Below, piece by piece: positions 1 to 5,007 of a DNA stretch of 5,007 bases. The position numbers and the translations under genes were made by a program. The stretch is taken from contig CAIKZV010000527.1 of NCBI GenBank assembly GCA_903831925.1, positions 1 through 5,007 on the forward strand. Reading direction: 5' to 3'. Numbering within the stretch: position 1 is the first letter of the stretch; each line of letters opens with the position of its first letter. This stretch comes from an uncultured Burkholderiales bacterium (GTDB lineage Bacteria; Pseudomonadota; Gammaproteobacteria; Burkholderiales; Burkholderiaceae_E). The notes beneath the pieces are model-generated. The model saw only the letters and a program-made list of their open reading frames with translations. It was not told the DNA's origin and searched no databases.

Positions 1-1
1 C

Positions 2-997
2 ACCGAAGACGATGCGCGAGCGGTCGCGCTCGAAGTGCCCGAGATCATGTTCGCGGCGCCCACCCACCGCGCCTCGGGGCAGGTGGTCTACGGCAATCAG
101 AACTGGTTTGCCGCGGTGTTCGGCGTCAATAACGACTTTTTCGATGTGCGTGAATGGCCGCTGGTGGCCGGGCGGCCCTTTGAGGCGGGCGAACTCGCCA
201 GTTCGGGCAAGGTGATCATCCTCGGCCAGACGGTTGCGCGCCAGCTCTTCGGTGAAGACACGCCCTTCGAGGACATGATCGATCGCGTGGTCAGACTGCG
301 CAAAGTGCCGCTCACTGTCATCGGTGTGGCCGAGCGCAAGGGTCAGAGTGCGGTCGGTCAGGATCAGGACGATGCGGTGTTCGTGCCGCTGTCGACCGCG
401 CGAACGCGCCTCTTCGGCGTGGTGCAGGGCAAGCTTCGCCGCATCAATTCGATCTGGATCAAGGTCTCGCCCGGACAGGACATGAAGTCGGCCGAAGACG
501 GCACCCGCAATCTGTTGCGCCAGCGCCATCGGCTGGCCGCGGGTCAGGAAGACGACTTCACGCTGCGCAATCTCACCGAGATCATGCAGGCGCAGGAGGC
601 GGCCAGCCGCGCCATGACCGCGCTGCTGGCGGCGATCGCGTCGGTCAGTCTGCTGGTCGGCGGCATCGGCATCATGAACATCATGCTGGTGTCGGTCACC
701 GAGCGCACCCGCGAGATCGGCCTGCGCATGGCGGTCGGCGCGCGCGGCGGCGACATCCTGTCGCAGTTTCTGGTCGAGGCGGTGACGCTGTCGTGCATTG
801 GCGGTGCGATCGGCGTGGCGCTCGGGGTGTTTGCGGCCGAGATGGTCGGCAAGTCGGCCGAATGGCGCATCGAGATCCAGCCACCGGCGATCCTGCTGGC
901 CTTCGGGTCGGCTGCGCTCATTGGCATCTTCTTCGGTTTTTATCCGGCACGAAAGGCCTCGCAGCTCGAGCCGATCGACGCCCTTCGATACGAGTGA
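2..997 (+). CDS. MacB/FtsX-family ABC transporter permease, C-terminal part (5' end outside window)
   Basis: This is the membrane subunit of a MacB-type ABC exporter, a family that works from the inner membrane with a periplasmic adaptor and an ATPase to move macrolides, peptides or other envelope substrates. The frame is open from base 2, giving 331 visible residues; the GTG at 35 is internal, not a start. Residues 1 to about 195 are the end of the soluble periplasmic domain. A hydrophobic segment follows at about 207-231, containing the family signature GGIGIMNIMLVSVTERTREI and then GLRMAVGAR. Two more membrane segments lie at about 254-280 and 294-314. The end, PARKASQLEPIDALRYE, is the usual C-terminus of this family. 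The first membrane helix and the beginning of the periplasmic domain are missing. A stand-alone permease is about 400 residues, whereas E. coli MacB (about 650) also carries the ATPase; the window cannot show which form this is. The substrate is unknown. The stop lies one base before thiD. Confidence 0.93.
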   Translation, partial: TEDDARAVALEVPEIMFAAPTHRASGQVVYGNQNWFAAVFGVNNDFFDVREWPLVAGRPFEAGELASSGKVIILGQTVARQLFGEDTPFEDMIDRVVRLRKVPLTVIGVAERKGQSAVGQDQDDAVFVPLSTARTRLFGVVQGKLRRINSIWIKVSPGQDMKSAEDGTRNLLRQRHRLAAGQEDDFTLRNLTEIMQAQEAASRAMTALLAAIASVSLLVGGIGIMNIMLVSVTERTREIGLRMAVGARGGDILSQFLVEAVTLSCIGGAIGVALGVFAAEMVGKSAEWRIEIQPPAILLAFGSAALIGIFFGFYPARKASQLEPIDALRYE

Positions 998-998
998 C

Positions 999-1832
999 AT
1001 GACCGCACCAGTGATTCCCAATGTGCTCTCGGTGGCCGGCGTCGATCCCTCCGGCGGCGCGGGGCTGTATGCCGATCTCAAGGCTTTTGCCGCCTTCGGC
1101 GCCTTCGGCTGCGGTGTCGTCACCGCGCTGACCGCACAAAACTCGCAGGTCGTGAGTGGCATTCATGCGCCACCGCCCGAATTCGTGCGGCTTCAGCTCG
1201 ATACGCTCTTTGCCGATGTCCGCATCGACGCCGCCAAGACCGGCATGCTGGCCACGGCAGCGATCGTGCGCGCGGTGGCCGAAGGGCTGGCGGTTCAGCG
1301 CACGCAGGGCAAGCTGGCCCATCTGGTGGTCGACACCGTCATGGTCTCGAAAAGCGGCGATGAGCTGCTGACCCGCGATGCCACCGCGATGCTGATCGAG
1401 GCGGTGCTGCCCCTGGCCACGATGATGACGCCCAATCTGCCCGAGGCTGGCGTGCTGCTGCGATCGAGCCCGCCCGACAGTCTGCGCGACATGCAGCGTG
1501 CCGCCGAGCGGCTGCGTCGTCTGCTGCCCGACAGCGGCCAGTGCTGGGTGCTGCTCAAGGGCGGGCACCTGCCGGGTGATGCCGTCGACCTGCTGCACGA
1601 CGGTGATCGCATGATCGAGTTCTCCGCCCCCCGCATCGATACCCGCAACACCCACGGCACCGGCTGCTCGCTGTCGGGGGCGATTGCCGCGCTGCTGCCG
1701 CGCACCGATGTGCCCGATGCGGTTGATCAGGCCAAGCGCTGGTTGACCGAGGCCATTAGGCGCTCAGGCGAACTGTCGGTCGGGCAAGGCCATGGGCCGG
1801 TGCATCACTTCCACCGGCTCTGGTCGCGCTAG
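999..1832 (+). CDS. thiD: Hydroxymethylpyrimidine/phosphomethylpyrimidine kinase (thiamine biosynthesis)
   Basis: ThiD is a cytosolic ribokinase-fold enzyme that phosphorylates HMP and then HMP-phosphate with ATP, giving the HMP-pyrophosphate that ThiE joins to the thiazole. The 277 residues match the family's usual length (E. coli about 266). Visible motifs are AGVDPSGGAGLYADLKAF (13-30), TALTAQNS with Q47 aligning to a substrate-contacting Gln, AAKTGML (78-84), VDTVMVSKSGDELL (111-124), MTPNLPEA (143-150), LLKGGHLPGDAVDLL (185-199) and NTHGTGCSLSGA (217-228). C223 sits where the family has its catalytic cysteine. The C-terminus GHGPVHHFHRLW is also typical of proteobacterial ThiD. I chose the ATG at 999 because homology begins right after it; the frame is open further upstream (ATG at 798), but only as a shadow of the permease gene. 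With a 1-bp gap from the permease stop and only a weak GAG upstream, translation is probably coupled. No other thi gene or TPP riboswitch is visible. Confidence 0.96.
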   Translation: MTAPVIPNVLSVAGVDPSGGAGLYADLKAFAAFGAFGCGVVTALTAQNSQVVSGIHAPPPEFVRLQLDTLFADVRIDAAKTGMLATAAIVRAVAEGLAVQRTQGKLAHLVVDTVMVSKSGDELLTRDATAMLIEAVLPLATMMTPNLPEAGVLLRSSPPDSLRDMQRAAERLRRLLPDSGQCWVLLKGGHLPGDAVDLLHDGDRMIEFSAPRIDTRNTHGTGCSLSGAIAALLPRTDVPDAVDQAKRWLTEAIRRSGELSVGQGHGPVHHFHRLWSR

Positions 1833-1868
1833 AACCCGGTACCATCGCGGCAACACGATCCCTTCAGC

Positions 1869-1885
1869 GCACGGCCTGCCCGTGC
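1869..1885 (+). repeat. Small GC-rich inverted repeat in the uppP leader
   Basis: GCACGG (1869-1874) and CCGTGC (1880-1885) form a perfect 6-bp stem with a 5-base loop. It lies in the only real intergenic gap (1833-1895) and ends 10 bases before the uppP ATG, covering the place where a ribosome binding site would be expected. No purine-rich Shine-Dalgarno is seen in that gap; the bases just before the ATG are pyrimidine-rich (CACCCTCCCG). There is no T-tract, so it is not a standard Rho-independent terminator. In GC-rich DNA such a stem can arise by chance, so a regulatory role is only a possibility. Confidence 0.35.
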
Positions 1886-1895
1886 CACCCTCCCG

Positions 1896-2744
1896 ATGGA
1901 AGCACTTCATGCACTGCCGCTGCTGGTCAAGGCAGCAATCCTTGGCATTGTCGAGGGCCTCACCGAGTTTCTACCGATCTCGAGCACCGGCCATCTGATT
2001 CTGGTCGGCAGCCTGCTCGGCTGGCATGACGACAAGGCCAAGGTCTTCGACATCGCGATCCAGACCGGGGCGATGGCCTCGGTCATCTGGTATTTTCGGG
2101 CCCGCATCATCCGCGTGCTCGGCGGTCTGGGCAGCGACCCGGCGGCCCGCCGTTTCGCGATCAATATCCTGATCGGCTTTTTGCCGGCCGCCATCCTTGG
2201 CGTGCTCTTTGCGAAAAAGATCAAGGCCGTGCTGTTTGCGCCGGTGCCGGTCGCCATCGCCTTCGTGGTCGGTGGCCTGGTCATCCTCTGGGTCGAGCGT
2301 CGGGCGCGCCTGGGCGGCATGCGGGCCCGGATCGACGACATCGATGCGATGACCTGGGTCGATGCGCTCAAGCTCGGGCTGGCACAGGCCGCCGCACTCA
2401 TCCCCGGCACCAGCCGCTCTGGCGCCACCATCATCGGCGGCATGCTCTTTGGTCTGTCGCGCCGCGCGGCCACCGAGTTCTCATTTTTTCTCGCGATCCC
2501 GACCCTGATCGGCGCCGGCGTCTACGACACCTGGAAATACCGCGCGCTCCTGAGCGCCGACGATCTGCCGCTCTTTGCGGTCGGCCTTCTCACCGCCTTT
2601 TTCAGCGCCCTGCTGGTGGTGCACTGGCTGATCCGCTATGTCTCGCGTCATGACTTCGTGCCGTTTGCCTGGTATCGCATCGTCTTTGGTTTGCTGCTTC
2701 TGTTCACCGCCTGGACCGGGGTGATCGACTGGTCGGTGGGCTGA
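1896..2744 (+). CDS. uppP: Undecaprenyl-diphosphate phosphatase (UppP/BacA)
   Basis: This integral inner-membrane enzyme removes a phosphate from undecaprenyl diphosphate, regenerating the lipid carrier used for peptidoglycan, O-antigen and other envelope glycans; overproduction in other bacteria gives bacitracin resistance. The 282 residues are close to E. coli BacA (273). The two family signatures are present: EGLTEFLPISSTGHL (20-34) with E20, E24 and H33 matching E. coli E17, E21 and H30, and PGTSRSGATIIGGMLFG (170-186) with R174 matching the essential arginine. Hydrophobic segments lie at roughly 88-105, 117-133, 193-212, 225-245 and 258-275, besides the re-entrant signature regions. The ATG at 1896 is the first possible start after the in-frame stop at 1830-1832 (the thiD stop itself), so the start is well constrained although no clear Shine-Dalgarno precedes it. 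All catalytic residues that I can check are intact. A glycosyltransferase follows after 8 bp, which suggests co-translation. Confidence 0.97.
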   Translation: MEALHALPLLVKAAILGIVEGLTEFLPISSTGHLILVGSLLGWHDDKAKVFDIAIQTGAMASVIWYFRARIIRVLGGLGSDPAARRFAINILIGFLPAAILGVLFAKKIKAVLFAPVPVAIAFVVGGLVILWVERRARLGGMRARIDDIDAMTWVDALKLGLAQAAALIPGTSRSGATIIGGMLFGLSRRAATEFSFFLAIPTLIGAGVYDTWKYRALLSADDLPLFAVGLLTAFFSALLVVHWLIRYVSRHDFVPFAWYRIVFGLLLLFTAWTGVIDWSVG

Positions 2745-2750
2745 CCGATC
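2731..2750 (+). repeat. Inverted repeat spanning the uppP stop, just before the glycosyltransferase start
   Basis: GGTCGGT (2731-2737) can pair with ACCGATC (2744-2750) across a 6-base loop, giving a 7-bp stem with one G-T wobble. It contains the uppP stop codon and ends two bases before the ATG at 2753. It would hide the only purine-rich stretch (GGTGGG) that could serve as ribosome binding site. A ribosome finishing uppP would open it, which would fit translational coupling. No T-tract follows. The stem is short and may be fortuitous. Confidence 0.3.
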
Positions 2751-2752
2751 CG

Positions 2753-3597
2753 ATGTTCTCGATCCTGATCCCGACCTGGAATAACCTCGCCTATCTGAAG
2801 CTTGCGGTGGCAAGCATCCGCCGCCATTCGGCGCACGCTCATCAGATCATCGTGCATGTCAACGATGGCAGCGACGGCAGCCTCGCATGGGTGCGCGAGC
2901 AGGGACTGACCCATACCCATTCGCAGCAGAACATCGGGATCTGTCTTGCGGTGAACGAATCGGCGACGCATGCCGAGCATGACCTGATCGTCTATCTCAA
3001 TGACGACATGGTGGTTTGCCCCGGGTGGGACATGCGCATGCTGGCGCGAATCGCCGCGCTGCCAACGCGCCTCTTCATGGTCTCGGGCACGATGATCGAG
3101 CCGCACGACACCGGCAATGCCTGCGTGGTCGTGGCCGACTTCGGCGACAGCGCCGAGTCCTTTCGCGAGGCCGATCTGCTGGCCGCGCTGCCGCGACTGT
3201 CACGACCCGACTGGGCGGGCGCGACCTGGCCGCCGACGGTGGTTCATCGCGATGTCTGGCGCGAGGTCGGTGGCTACAGCAAGGCGTTTTCGCCGGGCAT
3301 GAGCAGCGATAACGATTTTTCGATGAAGCTCTGGCAGGCGGGCTGCCGGCATTTCATCGGTGTCGGCGATGCGCTGGTCTATCACTTTCAGTGCAAGTCG
3401 ACAGGCAAGGTGGTCAAGAACGACGGCAGGCGACAATTCCTCGAGAAATGGTCAATCAGCCAGCGCAGCTTCGATCGCTATTACCTTCGCCGGGGTCAGC
3501 CGCTGCCCGCCGGCGACGGGTCGGTGCCCGAGCCGCAGGCCAGGCTTGGCTTGAGCCTGGCGAAGATCACGGACGACCTGAAGCGACGGTTCCGGCT

Positions 3598-3601
<4 letters not shown>
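2753..3601 (+). CDS. Family 2-like (GT-A fold) glycosyltransferase, acceptor unknown
   Basis: The product is a 282-residue protein without a signal peptide or membrane helix, probably a cytosolic or membrane-surface transferase that moves a sugar from a nucleotide-sugar to an envelope glycan or other acceptor. The N-terminus FSILIPTWNN (2-11) is the typical first strand of GT2 enzymes. HVNDGSDGS (35-43) is the nucleotide-binding acidic turn, and YLNDDM (81-86) supplies the DXD-like metal site (D84, D85). WAGATWPPTVVHRDVWREVGG (154-174) is the usual segment before the acceptor site, and SSDNDFSMKLWQAGC (184-198) carries acidic residues where a catalytic base is usual. A region HFQCKSTGKV (211-220) and KWSISQRSFDRYYLRRG follows. 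The last 40 residues are proline-rich, then basic (LKRRFRL). The ATG at 2753 lies 8 bp after uppP, and homology starts immediately. Neighbouring uppP suggests, but does not prove, a role in undecaprenyl-linked glycan assembly. Donor sugar and acceptor cannot be read from the sequence. Confidence 0.88.
3539..3561 (+). repeat. GC-rich 8-bp inverted repeat in the glycosyltransferase tail, upstream of recQ
   Basis: GCCAGGCT (3539-3546) and AGCCTGGC (3554-3561) form a perfect 8-bp stem around a 7-base loop (TGGCTTG), the strongest short hairpin I noticed in the window. It lies inside the codons for the glycosyltransferase C-terminal tail and ends 36 bases before the recQ GTG. No T-tract follows, so it is not a standard terminator. 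It might slow ribosomes, protect an mRNA end or do nothing; the stem itself is seen, its role is not. Confidence 0.4.

Positions 3602-5007
<1,406 letters not shown>

Noticed and set aside
160..167. GCTGGTGG, identical to the E. coli Chi site
   Set aside because: Chi sequences are lineage-specific and this octamer is expected by chance in GC-rich coding DNA; the host is not shown to be enteric.
2..997. Calling the partial permease macB
   Set aside because: Only the permease C-terminus is visible. Whether it is fused to an ATPase as in MacB, and what it exports, cannot be decided, so no gene symbol is given.
798..998. 67-codon upstream extension of thiD
   Set aside because: This part overlaps the permease membrane segments in another frame, is Arg/Ser-rich and matches no ThiD N-terminus; the ATG at 999 gives the normal family length.
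918..1655. 245-codon open frame on the minus strand opposite thiD
   Set aside because: It lies opposite clear ThiD motifs, is rich in Gly, His and Gln without domain pattern, and is best explained by codon bias of the real gene.
1840..1845. TACCAT as a possible -10 promoter element for uppP
   Set aside because: It matches the -10 consensus at four of six positions, but no acceptable -35 element lies 16-18 bases upstream, so a promoter cannot be supported from sequence alone.

Overview
The window is a compact, GC-rich (about two-thirds G+C by eye) stretch of bacterial chromosome. Five genes all read on the + strand and almost no DNA is left non-coding. The GC bias, the NTP-binding and membrane protein families, and the style of the UppP and ThiD sequences point to a proteobacterium, most probably a betaproteobacterium. 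That placement is inference; no rRNA or other decisive marker is present.

Layout: (1) positions 2-997, the C-terminal part of a MacB/FtsX-type ABC transporter permease whose start lies upstream of the window; (2) 999-1832, thiD, hydroxymethylpyrimidine(-phosphate) kinase of thiamine synthesis, starting one base after the permease stop; (3) 1896-2744, uppP (bacA), undecaprenyl-diphosphate phosphatase, after the only real intergenic gap (63 bp); (4) 2753-3601, a soluble GT-A/family-2-like glycosyltransferase of unknown acceptor, 8 bp after uppP; (5) 3598-5007, recQ, an ATP-dependent DNA helicase that starts with GTG overlapping the glycosyltransferase stop by 4 bp and runs off the right edge inside its RQC domain.

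The spacing (1 bp, 63 bp, 8 bp, -4 bp) suggests one or two transcription units with translational coupling at three of the four junctions. The genes do not form one obvious pathway: export, vitamin synthesis, cell-wall lipid carrier recycling, glycosylation and DNA repair. The only plausible functional pair is uppP plus the glycosyltransferase, since both could serve undecaprenyl-linked glycan assembly. Three short GC-rich inverted repeats lie at or just before the starts of uppP, the glycosyltransferase and recQ. None has a T-tract, so none is called as a terminator.

I see no mobile element, CRISPR array, tRNA/rRNA or clear promoter. I found no convincing sign of a new biological system. The least explained item is the unnamed glycosyltransferase with its basic C-terminal tail.
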